A stretch of DNA of 64,000 nucleotides from Anaeroglomus sp964630775. GTDB taxonomy: Bacteria > Planctomycetota > Phycisphaerae > Sedimentisphaerales > Anaerohalosphaeraceae. The DNA is taken from the NCBI GenBank assembly GCA_964630775.1, contig CAZVYY010000007.1, positions 1-64,000 on the forward strand, written 5' to 3'. The notes beneath the pieces are model-generated. The model was given only the letters and a program-made list of their open reading frames with translations, was not told the DNA's origin and did no database searches. The position numbers and the translations under genes are program-made. This document shows, piece after piece, positions 8,346-17,414 of this stretch (position 1 is the first letter of the stretch; the number at the start of each line of letters is the position of its first letter).

Positions 8346-10370
8346 TTATTTAGCAATTACGAGGGGGCTGAAAATAACGTATAAAACTAACGTTACCACG
8401 ACAACTACAATTCCAACCCACATGGCCCCGCGGGAACCTTCCAGATTAATCGTGGTATTCTGTTTAAACTCCATCGGCTGGGCCAGCGGGCGAATTATCC
8501 GAATCAATGCCATCACCAGCAGGCACAAACCAAAGCAGATGGCCATGCGATTGAGGAACTGGACCTGCGGAACAGCTACTTTAAGGACACCGTAGGACAC
8601 GATATTGGTCACCAGCCCCAGCACGCCGGCCATGCCCGGCGCTTTGCGCACCAGCAATCCAAAGGCAAACACCGCCAAAATACCGGGCGAGATGAAGCCC
8701 TGGCTTTCCTGGATGATGGTGAAGATACTGTGGCTGATTTTGGGATTGCCCAACTGCGGGGCCAGGAGAACCGCGATAACAGCAAAGACCACCACAGAGA
8801 TACGCCCGACCGAAACGATCCGTTTCTGCGTGGTTTCGGGGTTCATAAATTTCCTGTAAATGTCCATGCTGAAGATGGTCGAAGCGGCATTGAGCATCGC
8901 TGCCAGCGAGCTGACCACGGCCCCCAGCAGTGCCGCCAGAACAAATCCGACGATACCCTTGCCCTGCGGCAGGACATTGCCCAGCAGTTGAGCCAGGGCG
9001 GTGTCGTACTTATGGGCAATAAACTTTTCCGTAACCACGGGTTTGGCTGCAGCGGCTGCGGCAGTTTTGGTTTTTTCATTATAGACTGTCATTTCCGCAT
9101 CCAGCGCGGAAAAGACAAAATTCCAAGACTTGTCATCAGAAGCAAAAATGGTGAAATCAGCCGGTTTGAGTGCTGCATAAACGGACTTGACAATAGGAAG
9201 AACAAACATGTTTTTGGTCTTGATGGCCTTGATGGTCTGTTCACTGTCGAACAACGCCACCATGAATCGTCCCTGCGGCCATGCGGCAATCGCTTCTTCC
9301 GACGGGGAGTCCACGACTTCGACAAGCTGCGTCTGGGGGTTGGCCTTGTGATATTTAGAGATCACCGGGGCGTTATCATAGACGGCCTCGAACTGCATGT
9401 TTTTGGCAAACAGGTTAAAGGCGAGAATACCGGGAATCACAATCACAAATGGAATCAGCAGTTTCATAAATGCGGCAAAGACGATACCCTTTTGTCCCTG
9501 TGCCAGCGAGGCAGAGCCGAGGGTTCGCTGGGTAATGTACTGATTCAGACCCCAGTAATAAAAGTTGGGTATCCACAGCCCCAGCAGCAGCGCCGTCCAG
9601 GGCAGTAGCGGATCTGTGGCGGGCAGGAACATATTCAGGCGAACCCGGTTCAAATCCATAAACCGTTCCATCGCCCCCTGTCCCTGATTCATCTGCACAA
9701 GGGCCACGGCGCCGGTTTTGACATCGGCGATTTTCCAGGCTTCCGAGACACTGCCCAGCTTGTCGAACGCAAAGAACATAATCAGAGCGCCGCCGACAAT
9801 CAGGGCGCTGCCCTGAATCAGGTCGGCCCAGGCACAGGCTTTCAGCCCGCCGGTGACGACATAAATCATGGCAATCAAACCGATAATCAGGGACGCAACC
9901 GCCAGACTGACATTCACCCCCCACAACTGGCCGGCAAGACTGCGAATGGTTAATGCACCCGAATAGGTTACAGCTCCCAGAAGCAGGAGATAAATAAACA
10001 TCGTCGCAACGGCCATGATAGTTCGTGTGGCGGTGTTATAGCGATGCTCGAGGAATTCAGGCATGGTATAGATGCCTGTTTTGAGAAAATACGGAAGGAA
10101 TGCAAAAGCAACCACAATCAGCGTAATCGCCGCCATCCATTCATAGCTTGCGATGGCCAGACCCACGTGACTGGCCGCGTTGCCGGACATACCCACGAAT
10201 TGTTCGGTGGAAATATTGGCCGCGATCAATGAAAAGCCGATGAGCCACCAGCTTAAACCGCGTCCAGCCAGAAAATAATCTTCACCGGTGGATTCATGAC
10301 GGCTCTTATACATTCCAATGCCAATGACGCAAGCCACAAAAACACCAAATACCAGAAAATCGAGAAACAT
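8346..10370 (-). CDS. Sodium:solute symporter (SSS/SGLT family) with an inserted domain
   Basis: A 674-residue membrane carrier of the SSS family. The N-terminal half is typical of SGLT-type sugar carriers: DYFLAGRGLSWWLIGFSLIAANIS around residues 31-54, EQFVGMSG, and QYITQRTLGS at 277-286. Between the helix ending near 322 and the one beginning near 470 there is a mostly soluble segment of roughly 130 residues, including an Ala-rich linker, that ordinary SGLT proteins of about 500-550 residues lack. The C-terminal helices then resume with SSLAAMLNAASTIFSMDIY. AAGGAG precedes the ATG. It leads the operon with the galactokinase-like kinase, suggesting galactose or a related hexose as substrate. 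Confidence 0.85.
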   Translation of the reverse strand: MFLDFLVFGVFVACVIGIGMYKSRHESTGEDYFLAGRGLSWWLIGFSLIAANISTEQFVGMSGNAASHVGLAIASYEWMAAITLIVVAFAFLPYFLKTGIYTMPEFLEHRYNTATRTIMAVATMFIYLLLLGAVTYSGALTIRSLAGQLWGVNVSLAVASLIIGLIAMIYVVTGGLKACAWADLIQGSALIVGGALIMFFAFDKLGSVSEAWKIADVKTGAVALVQMNQGQGAMERFMDLNRVRLNMFLPATDPLLPWTALLLGLWIPNFYYWGLNQYITQRTLGSASLAQGQKGIVFAAFMKLLIPFVIVIPGILAFNLFAKNMQFEAVYDNAPVISKYHKANPQTQLVEVVDSPSEEAIAAWPQGRFMVALFDSEQTIKAIKTKNMFVLPIVKSVYAALKPADFTIFASDDKSWNFVFSALDAEMTVYNEKTKTAAAAAAKPVVTEKFIAHKYDTALAQLLGNVLPQGKGIVGFVLAALLGAVVSSLAAMLNAASTIFSMDIYRKFMNPETTQKRIVSVGRISVVVFAVIAVLLAPQLGNPKISHSIFTIIQESQGFISPGILAVFAFGLLVRKAPGMAGVLGLVTNIVSYGVLKVAVPQVQFLNRMAICFGLCLLVMALIRIIRPLAQPMEFKQNTTINLEGSRGAMWVGIVVVVVTLVLYVIFSPLVIAK

Positions 10371-10519
10371 GTCTTTCTCCTTAAAATTTGAACCTGATAT
10401 CCTCTGTGATATACAAAAAATCCAGCCCGTATTATGCCCATTTTTATCCAGATATCAAGCAGGAATCCTGACAGGAAATCATTTTTATAAAAGACAGGAG
10501 AATTCCACTTTTGGAATAG

Positions 10520-13015
10520 TTATTCGTTTAAAACAGCAATTTGAGCATCGGGGGTGCAGAGAATCACCTTCGTTGCATTTTTTTCGTGCAGGAGCTGCCT
10601 GATTTTCTGTTCGGACATGATCATGACAGCCGTAGAGAGAGCATCGCCGGAGGTCCCATCGGCGGCAAAAACCCAGCAGGCCAGTCGGCCGGTAACCGGT
10701 TTGCCGGTGGATGGATTAATAATGTGCGATTTGCGAACAATACTTGAAGCACTCAGTGCCTGATTGGCAAGGATGGGCTTTTCGATAATCTGGTCGGGAC
10801 TCTGTGGGTGACGGATAATGGCCGGCCAGCCAGATTGACCGGCGGGCGGATCCATGGCTAAAATGGTGCTTGCCCCGGCATTGAGCATGGCACGGGTTAT
10901 GCCCCATTGACGAAGAACTTTAGCCATTTTATCCAGAGCAAATCCTTTACCCATTCCCCCTAAATCCAAATCCGCATATCCACGAATCACCCGCACGGTG
11001 AGGTTTTCGGGATTCAGATCGAGGTTGTCCATTCCCAGACGATGGGCGGAGGCAAGAACTTCCGAGGGGGTTTGTTTGTGCTGTTCGGCGACCTTGCCGA
11101 GGGTTGGATCGAATGCCCCGCTGGTGAGCCGGTGCAGCTTTTGGGCTGCCAGAAGGCAGTCCATGGTGTCGGGGCTGACGACGGTTTCCTGGCCAGGCTG
11201 GAGATTGTTGATTCTGGATATGTCGCTATTGGGAATATAGCGGCTCAGTTCGGCTTCGAGGCCGGCCAGTTCGGCAAATGCGGCCCGGGCAGCAGCAGCG
11301 GCATTTTGGGTTTCCGAGGAACTGATATAGATTTCAAATACCGTCGCCATCGCCTGCTCGCTGAAACGGATGGGCTTATCTGGCAGAAGCGACATGTCAT
11401 GATTCATTGTCGTAGGTTCCTTAAGGGTGGATTTGTTTTGACCTGTACGGTGCTGCTGCATCCATTTATCATAATCCGTTTTGCGGATATAGCCCTGCCA
11501 GAAAACGCCGGGGCGAAGCGGCAGCGGGGTATCAAAAACGGGCATGTAGAGCGATTTTTGTCCCGGCGGAGGCCATTCATAGAGGGCACTGAGAATCCGT
11601 TCTTCCATTCGCAAAGGAGCCAGGATGATTGCGGCCGAGAGCATGGACCGGTCGATTTCGGTCCAGTAGCCGACTTTGTCGGACTGCCTGAGATACCAGG
11701 GCCAGGGCCAATAATAGCCCGTATCATCGATGACGTAGATGCCGAAATCCGGCTTGTCACCGATGGCCTGAATCAGACTCTGGATGCGGGTGTTCATCTG
11801 GAGCATTTCAGGGCCAGTATGGGCATAGACATAGGGATTGGCGGGATCGGCGGGGATTTTGAAATTCAGCCACGCACTTTGCACTGCCGGATTTATCAGA
11901 CACATCACGATCAGGAGTCCCCTGAGCCATGCAGAGCTTTGCTGCCACAGCCAGGCTATCATGATGCCTGACGGCAGCGCCATCGCATAAAGGATAATGA
12001 CTCCATTCCATGGGGTTTTGTATGGGATAATGGAATAAATGACATAAAGGGCCAGGGTCATGCAAGTGGTAAACCGCAGCATTTCCGTTGAGCACGGGAT
12101 GCTGACTTTACGGGCGTGAAATAACATGACCACGGCCAGGACAGACAATATAACCAGAATGTCTTCGTTCCATGGCTGTTTTTCAAAAAATTCCAACCAG
12201 GTAAACAAATCCAGATAATAATACCACGGATAGGTATGAACGGGAGTATGCAGGGCACGTGCGGTGCTGATGAAAAATGTCGAGTAAGATTCCCTGACTC
12301 CCCTGAGGTCGCGGCCAAAGCCCGAATAGAGCAAGGCGGATATCCCCACGGCGGTAATCAGCATGGCCAGTTTGCAGAGAATTCTCTTTTGGGTGTTGCG
12401 GATGAATTTCCGCTGGTCGGTGATGTGCGAGAAGACAATTGCGATGGCCGCGGCTGCATAGACAAGGACGCAGGTTTCCTTGGTGGCGTGCATCAACCCC
12501 GCAAAAAGGCCGGTCAGAACCGCCCAGAGCAATTTTTCCTGGGCGAAATAGCGCCACAGACAGGCGATAAAGCCGCCGGCAAACAGGGCAAAGAGCATTT
12601 CGTGAATGTAATAGCGGCTGTAAAAGACCAGGCCCGGAGAAAATGCCAGCAATGCCGCACTGAAAAAAATGGCTCGTCGGCTCAGGTACCCCCAGAACAG
12701 AAACGGTACGCCACAAATCAGGAAGCCCAGTGCGGCCGTGGCACTACGCAAAGACACTTCGTCGAGCGTTTGAATATCGCGGCAGCCGAATACAACCGCA
12801 AAAGGATAGGTCCAGTAATGCAGCGTCGGGCCGTGGAATTCGCCGGGGTCATAATCGTAATACCCGCGATGCAGAAAATCGGCAAACCGGAATGCATTGA
12901 CGGTTTCATCCGGATGCATGGGGCGCAGGTCCAGTGCCCAAAAATGCAGTACCACGGCTGCGGCAAACACCAGCAGTGCCGAGAGTATCCAGCCTGTCTT
13001 TGCGTTGAAGTTCAT
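10520..13015 (-). CDS. Fusion: Agl23-like membrane glycosyltransferase + ApbE FMN transferase
   Basis: An 831-residue protein with two unrelated parts. Residues 1-530 form a multi-pass PMT/GT39-type membrane glycosyltransferase resembling the Agl23 (TIGR03663) group: an HPDE motif after the first helix (34-37), about ten membrane helices, and an extracytoplasmic tail. Residues 545-831 are an ApbE-type FAD:protein FMN transferase, with ADLDLGGMGKGFALDKM (681-697), LNAGAS (711-716) and GDALSTAVMIMSE near the end. No stop separates them. At codon 537 (ATG at 11407) an AAGGA stands ten bases upstream, so a free ApbE might also be made. The ATG overlaps the stop of the upstream lipoprotein gene as ATGA. 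ApbE would face the outside, where it could flavinylate the FMN-binding lipoprotein at 4477-5514. Confidence 0.75.
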   Translation of the reverse strand: MNFNAKTGWILSALLVFAAAVVLHFWALDLRPMHPDETVNAFRFADFLHRGYYDYDPGEFHGPTLHYWTYPFAVVFGCRDIQTLDEVSLRSATAALGFLICGVPFLFWGYLSRRAIFFSAALLAFSPGLVFYSRYYIHEMLFALFAGGFIACLWRYFAQEKLLWAVLTGLFAGLMHATKETCVLVYAAAAIAIVFSHITDQRKFIRNTQKRILCKLAMLITAVGISALLYSGFGRDLRGVRESYSTFFISTARALHTPVHTYPWYYYLDLFTWLEFFEKQPWNEDILVILSVLAVVMLFHARKVSIPCSTEMLRFTTCMTLALYVIYSIIPYKTPWNGVIILYAMALPSGIMIAWLWQQSSAWLRGLLIVMCLINPAVQSAWLNFKIPADPANPYVYAHTGPEMLQMNTRIQSLIQAIGDKPDFGIYVIDDTGYYWPWPWYLRQSDKVGYWTEIDRSMLSAAIILAPLRMEERILSALYEWPPPGQKSLYMPVFDTPLPLRPGVFWQGYIRKTDYDKWMQQHRTGQNKSTLKEPTTMNHDMSLLPDKPIRFSEQAMATVFEIYISSSETQNAAAAARAAFAELAGLEAELSRYIPNSDISRINNLQPGQETVVSPDTMDCLLAAQKLHRLTSGAFDPTLGKVAEQHKQTPSEVLASAHRLGMDNLDLNPENLTVRVIRGYADLDLGGMGKGFALDKMAKVLRQWGITRAMLNAGASTILAMDPPAGQSGWPAIIRHPQSPDQIIEKPILANQALSASSIVRKSHIINPSTGKPVTGRLACWVFAADGTSGDALSTAVMIMSEQKIRQLLHEKNATKVILCTPDAQIAVLNE

Positions 13016-13800
13016 TGCTTTGTGCCGTACACTTCGATTTCAATGTAGTGATTCAGATCGTTGGCATTGTTGCCTGCACTCCAGCAGCGGACATATCGGC
13101 CTTTGATGCCTTTGGCGTTAACCAGCAGGCCATTGTGATCATCGACATAATTTTTGTCCTGGCCGACCCCAAGGCCGGAGCTGTTGTCGATGTCGTTATT
13201 AAACAGGGTTGTGACGCCGGTGATGAATTCGGGGTCATCGGCAACCTGAACAGCAACATCAAAATAAATGCGGGCCTGTTTATGGTAATGCCAGATGACC
13301 ACGGCGTAAATCGCATAGGACTCGCCCAGGTCAACCTGCGCCCACTGGCTGAAAGGTCCCAATTCCACGTAACTGCCTTCGGTGGCTTCCTTATCGCCAT
13401 CGGTGATCATTTTCAATTGACCCGAAAAGGGGTCCGGCTCAGAACTGGTCACCGGTTTATTCAGAGCGACATTCACCACACCTTTGGGAGCCATAAAGGG
13501 AGGCTGTACCCATCCCTCGGGTTTTATATCCAGGTTCTGCGTTGCCAGCAGATTTTCCGCGGTCCCTGTGAATTGCGGACGGGGTAAAATCAGGGGGATT
13601 GCCACAAGGTTTTCAGAGCCTGAAGGCTGGGTGATTTGTTCCGGTGGATTGACAGCACGATTGTCTCCGACAGACGTCTGTGTGGTTTGAGACCGATCGT
13701 CAACACCTGGGTTTGTGACATCCTCTGCGGAGGGTTGTTTTTTGCAGGATACGGCGGTCACCAAAATCGATGACACGAGCAAAGCAAGCATGCGTCTCAT
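13012..13800 (-). CDS. Discoidin-like (F5/8 type C fold) lipoprotein, copy 2
   Basis: A 262-residue lipoprotein. MRRMLALLVSSILVTAVSC is a lipoprotein signal with a VSC box, followed by a Gln/Pro/Thr-rich linker. From about residue 110 a beta-rich domain begins with VNVALNKPVTSSEPDP, WAQVDLGESYAIYAVVIWHYHK and GRYVRCWSAGNNANDLNHYIEIEVY, the pattern of galactose-binding-like discoidin domains, which bind sugars or membranes. It is a close paralogue of the gene just upstream and shares its leader (TCAGGAGAA before the ATG). Its stop overlaps the start of the glycosyltransferase-ApbE gene by four bases, so the two are translationally coupled. Confidence 0.75.
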   Translation of the reverse strand: MRRMLALLVSSILVTAVSCKKQPSAEDVTNPGVDDRSQTTQTSVGDNRAVNPPEQITQPSGSENLVAIPLILPRPQFTGTAENLLATQNLDIKPEGWVQPPFMAPKGVVNVALNKPVTSSEPDPFSGQLKMITDGDKEATEGSYVELGPFSQWAQVDLGESYAIYAVVIWHYHKQARIYFDVAVQVADDPEFITGVTTLFNNDIDNSSGLGVGQDKNYVDDHNGLLVNAKGIKGRYVRCWSAGNNANDLNHYIEIEVYGTKQ

Positions 13801-13988
13801 TTTTCTTCTCCTGATTGGTGATATGCTAAGGTTTTTTATCGCTTCGTATCAATTTACGGGTTTACCAAAACCATACTGGAGGGCAGGGATTATAGCCCTG
13901 CCGCAAGCAACAAATACCTGACCATATCGAACAAAGAACAACCTGTTTTCAGTCTGCCTTTCCAGCAGGCCGTCCTCCCTGCTAACAG

Positions 13989-14018
13989 AAAAATGGGGCG
14001 CCTTTTGGACGCCCCAAA
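13989..14018 (-). terminator. Intrinsic terminator between the two lipoprotein genes
   Basis: TGGGGCGTCC, a four-base AAAA loop and GGCGCCCCA pair over about nine positions and are followed by five T on the minus strand. It lies some 65 bases after the stop of the first lipoprotein gene, so the duplicate pair is probably not fully co-transcribed. A short A run on the other side could make it work on both strands. Confidence 0.75.
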
Positions 14019-14081
14019 ACACACTTCAATAACCTTCACAGTGCCGAAAGGCTGATGCAGCTTTCGGACTCTGGTTCTTTT

Positions 14082-14867
14082 TTACTTTTTGCCGTACACT
14101 TCGACTTCGATGTAGTGATTCAGGTCGCTGGAATTATTACCGGCGCTGTAGCAGCGGACGTAGCGGCCTTTGGTACCCTTGCCATCCACCACCAGACCAT
14201 TGCGGTCGTCAACATAATTCTTGTCCTGACCGACGCCAAGGCCGGAGCTGTTATCGGTATCGCTGTTGAACAGGGTGGTGACGCCGGTCACGAATTCCGG
14301 ATCATCGGAGACCTGAACGATGACATCGAAATAGACGCGGGCCTGTTTGTGGAAGTGCCAAACGGCCACGGCGTAGATTTCATGGGATTCGCCCAGATCG
14401 ACCTGAACCCACTGGCTGAAAGGCCCTAATTCCACAACGCTGCCGTCGGTGGCTTCCTTGTCGCCATCGGTAATCATTTTAAGCTCGCCCATAATCGGTT
14501 CCGGCTCGGAACTGGTCACGGGTTTATTCAGAGCGACATTCACCACACCTTTGGGGGCCATAAACGGCGGCTGAACCCAGCCATCCGGCTTCTTATCGAG
14601 ATTTGCGATACCCATCAGATTTTCGGGGGTTCCAACAAACTGGGGCTTGGGCAGCACCAGCGGAATCGCAACCAGATCGCCGGAGGCTGCGGCCGGAGGC
14701 GTCTGTTGAGGCTGAGCCGCCGCCGGTTTGTCTGCTTCCGGGGCCGGGGCGGTCTGCTGCTGATGGACTTCCGGTCCTGGAGCAGCGGGTTGCGCCGGGG
14801 GTTGTTTTTTGCAGGATACGACTGCAAGCAAAAGGGCCAAAAGGGCTAAACTTAACAATTTTCTCAT
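14082..14867 (-). CDS. Discoidin-like (F5/8 type C fold) lipoprotein, copy 1
   Basis: A 261-residue lipoprotein with signal MRKLLSLALLALLLAVVSC and a long Pro/Ala/Gln-rich linker. From about residue 65 it is nearly the same as the copy at 13012-13800, including LVAIPL, WVQPPFMAPKGVVNVALNKP and NSSGLGVGQDKNYVDD, while signal and linker differ. The C-terminal domain has the discoidin pattern (a conserved LNKPVTSSEP start, VQVDLGES in the middle, YIEVEVYG at the end). The role is unknown; binding of a sugar or glycolipid at the cell surface is plausible. AGGAG precedes the ATG and a strong terminator follows the gene. Confidence 0.75.
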   Translation of the reverse strand: MRKLLSLALLALLLAVVSCKKQPPAQPAAPGPEVHQQQTAPAPEADKPAAAQPQQTPPAAASGDLVAIPLVLPKPQFVGTPENLMGIANLDKKPDGWVQPPFMAPKGVVNVALNKPVTSSEPEPIMGELKMITDGDKEATDGSVVELGPFSQWVQVDLGESHEIYAVAVWHFHKQARVYFDVIVQVSDDPEFVTGVTTLFNSDTDNSSGLGVGQDKNYVDDRNGLVVDGKGTKGRYVRCYSAGNNSSDLNHYIEVEVYGKK

Positions 14868-14938
14868 TATTTTTTCTCCTGATTAGTGATAGTTGAAGAT
14901 CTTATTGTATCATTTCAGAACGTTTTGACAAGGAAAAC

Positions 14939-16210
14939 TTATATTGCCCATTTTGCCCGCGGGCTGCGAGATAAAAGCCTATTGGCATCCGGATCGTCCA
15001 CAAACTGTTCGACGACGGGATTCCATCTCAGAGGACGTCCCAGCTGCATGGCAATTGTGCCCAGATGGCAGACCGTGGAGCTGCGGTGCCCGATTTCCAC
15101 ATCGGTTATTGGTCTGCGGCGAGTGCGGATACATTCGAGGAAATTGGCTTTATGATTGATGCTGCGATACAACCGGGTTTCTGTGGGGAGGATTGTGGTC
15201 CCTTTCAGAGACTCCGGCCATGTTTTTAATTCTTCGCGACTGACATAGATTTTGCCCTTGTCGCCTTCGAATAAGACCGATGAGCCGCCGGTTCTGCAAA
15301 TCATGGTGATATCGCCGGGGTAGGTATATTCAATCATGACATTGTCGGCGGTATCAAACAGGCCGTCTTTGGGGAATTCACCCTTGCCCGAAATACGGAT
15401 GGGGCCGGCGTCATCCATGCCCAGCGCCCACTGGGCAATATCCAGATGATGGGCACCCCAATTGGTCATCTGGCCGCCGGAGTAGTCGCTGAGGAAGCGG
15501 AAATTGTAATGGCAGCGTTGGGCCACATAGGGTTCCCACTGGGCCGGCCCGAGCCACATATCGTAATCAAAGTGGGCGGGGACAGGTTCTTCCTTCCACG
15601 TCAGCGGATTGGGGCGGTTATTGGCAGGAATATCGACAAAGACTCTTTGTATTTTACCGATTCGTCCGTTGCGTACCAGTTCACAGGCAAACCGGAAATT
15701 GACATCGGAACGCTGGTGCGAGCCGACCTGGAAGACGCGGTCATATTGGCGAACTGCATTGCATAAGTCCCGGCCTTCAGCAATCGTCAGGGTCAGCGGC
15801 TTTTCACAATAAACATCCTTGCCCGCCCGGACAGCCGCAAGTGAAATCGGGACATGCCAGTGATCCGGAGTAGAGACCACGACCGCATCAATATCAGGCC
15901 GGGCCAGCAGGTCACGGAAATCGTGATAGCCGGCGGAGTCCGGAAGGCGGGCTTCCTTCAGGGCCTGCTTGAGATGCACCGAATCCACATCGCATACTGC
16001 GACGATCTGGCAGCCCGTGGTATTGAAAAAGCCCTTGAGATTGGCAATGCCCATGCCGCCGGTGCCGATGCAGCCGAGGGTGATGCGGTTGGACGGAGCG
16101 TCCTGGCCGCGCACTGCCGACGGCATAACTGCAGGAAAAAGAAGGCCGGCCGCCGAAGTGCCGGCCAGGCCTTTGAGAAACAAACGTCGTGTCAATTCAT
16201 CCGACTTCAT
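14939..16210 (-). CDS. Tat-exported Gfo/Idh/MocA family oxidoreductase (1)
   Basis: A 423-residue NAD(P)-dependent oxidoreductase. The N-terminus TRRLFLKGLAGTSAAGLLFP is a twin-arginine signal, so the folded, cofactor-loaded enzyme is exported. The Rossmann loop GCIGTGGMGIANL follows, then AVCDVD, STPDHWHVP and the catalytic YCEKPLTLT. It is most like glucose-fructose oxidoreductase and the glycosyl hydrolase family 109-type relatives, which oxidise and re-reduce sugars without releasing the nucleotide. The MFS carrier gene ends seven bases upstream, so the enzyme is the last gene of the long minus-strand cluster. The ribosome site is weak, in line with translational coupling to the carrier gene. 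Confidence 0.85.
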   Translation of the reverse strand: MKSDELTRRLFLKGLAGTSAAGLLFPAVMPSAVRGQDAPSNRITLGCIGTGGMGIANLKGFFNTTGCQIVAVCDVDSVHLKQALKEARLPDSAGYHDFRDLLARPDIDAVVVSTPDHWHVPISLAAVRAGKDVYCEKPLTLTIAEGRDLCNAVRQYDRVFQVGSHQRSDVNFRFACELVRNGRIGKIQRVFVDIPANNRPNPLTWKEEPVPAHFDYDMWLGPAQWEPYVAQRCHYNFRFLSDYSGGQMTNWGAHHLDIAQWALGMDDAGPIRISGKGEFPKDGLFDTADNVMIEYTYPGDITMICRTGGSSVLFEGDKGKIYVSREELKTWPESLKGTTILPTETRLYRSINHKANFLECIRTRRRPITDVEIGHRSSTVCHLGTIAMQLGRPLRWNPVVEQFVDDPDANRLLSRSPRAKWAI

Positions 16211-16217
16211 CAGAAAA

Positions 16218-17384
16218 CTAAACGGTACCTTTCATTTTGCCCAGTACGAGAGCCAGAACAACCAGTATAATCACGGCAGGCAGCAACAGCTTGATGCTCT
16301 GCTGAATCGAAGAGCCTTTGGCCATGTTGCCAATGGCTTTGGGGACGAACATGCCGCCAACAAGCCCGACGGCAAAAATAATGCCGAACAGACTGCCATA
16401 GATAGACGGATCAAACTTGGCGAAGGTTACGCCGACAATCGTCGGGAAACAGGGGGCAAACGCCAGACCCGCACAGACCGCAAGAGCACTGGTCCAGATG
16501 GCCCCGCCCCGCATCATGGCGAAAATCACAAGGGCCATAATGACCGCAGCACCTGAAATAAACCAACTGCCGTATGCGGTAATCATCCCGATCTGGCTGG
16601 CAATCAAACGACCGGCCATCATGGCGACGGCAAACAAGGAAAGCATTTGCTGAGCCGTTGCATCCACCACGTCGGAAGCCATGGAGGGGAAGTCTTTGGC
16701 AATCACTTCTTTGCCATAGGGTGCAAGCCAGTTACAGAATGATGATTCGAGGCTGATATAGCATAATAAGGTCAGGGCCGCCACAAGAGCCGCCGGTTCC
16801 CTGAGCAAAGCCACCGCACTGGCCAGAGAAAATCCGGCATTGCCTTTGGGAAATTCGGCGCCGAAGACCAGCACAGTCGGAATTAAAACAAGAATGCCCA
16901 GTGCACCGACCGCAATTTCATAACTGGTCTTGCGGAACAGCAGGCTGACCAAAAGAGGGGTCAGGAACAATCCAAGACCGAAAAATACGTTGCCCAGATT
17001 GCTGGCGGCGGCAGGATTTTTCCCTTCAAAAAGAATTTGCGGAATCAGGGTGTTGCCGACGGTATTCATGGCCATCGCGCCAAATCCAAGCAGCAGACAC
17101 GGTACAATCGCTGTCGTATAGTGTTTGGCATTGGCCAGGATGAAGACACAAATTGCTGTGGCAATAAATCCAAAAAAAGCCACCGGCTTATAGCCGATTT
17201 TATCCACCGTAATACCCATCACCAGAGATCCCAGCAGACAACTGAACATAAAGATTGAAATCAGGGAACCGAAATGGCCCTGATCGATTTTGAGACGAGG
17301 CATCAGCTTGACGCCAATTGACCCCAGCAATGAAAAACACATTCCAAGACCAAATACACTCAACAATGCTACAGCCTTATCCAT
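16218..17384 (-). CDS. MFS transporter, FucP-like sugar carrier
   Basis: A 388-residue major facilitator protein with twelve predicted helices. GSLVMGITVDKIGYKP is the loop 2-3 motif A region (G-x3-D-x2-G). The N-terminal GSIGVKLMPRLKIDQGHFG and the general pattern recall the fucose/glucose permease branch, but the sugar cannot be named. AGGAGG lies six bases before the ATG. It stands between the cytochrome-b-like gene (30 bases upstream) and an exported oxidoreductase (seven bases downstream), so it probably imports the product made by the surrounding extracytoplasmic enzymes. Confidence 0.8.
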   Translation of the reverse strand: MDKAVALLSVFGLGMCFSLLGSIGVKLMPRLKIDQGHFGSLISIFMFSCLLGSLVMGITVDKIGYKPVAFFGFIATAICVFILANAKHYTTAIVPCLLLGFGAMAMNTVGNTLIPQILFEGKNPAAASNLGNVFFGLGLFLTPLLVSLLFRKTSYEIAVGALGILVLIPTVLVFGAEFPKGNAGFSLASAVALLREPAALVAALTLLCYISLESSFCNWLAPYGKEVIAKDFPSMASDVVDATAQQMLSLFAVAMMAGRLIASQIGMITAYGSWFISGAAVIMALVIFAMMRGGAIWTSALAVCAGLAFAPCFPTIVGVTFAKFDPSIYGSLFGIIFAVGLVGGMFVPKAIGNMAKGSSIQQSIKLLLPAVIILVVLALVLGKMKGTV

Positions 17385-17414
17385 GGCATGCCTCCTGATA
17401 AAAGATTTTAAGAG

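Noticed and set aside
11042..11971. Plus-strand open frame of 309 codons
   Set aside because: Antisense to the glycosyltransferase-ApbE fusion; no domain seen.
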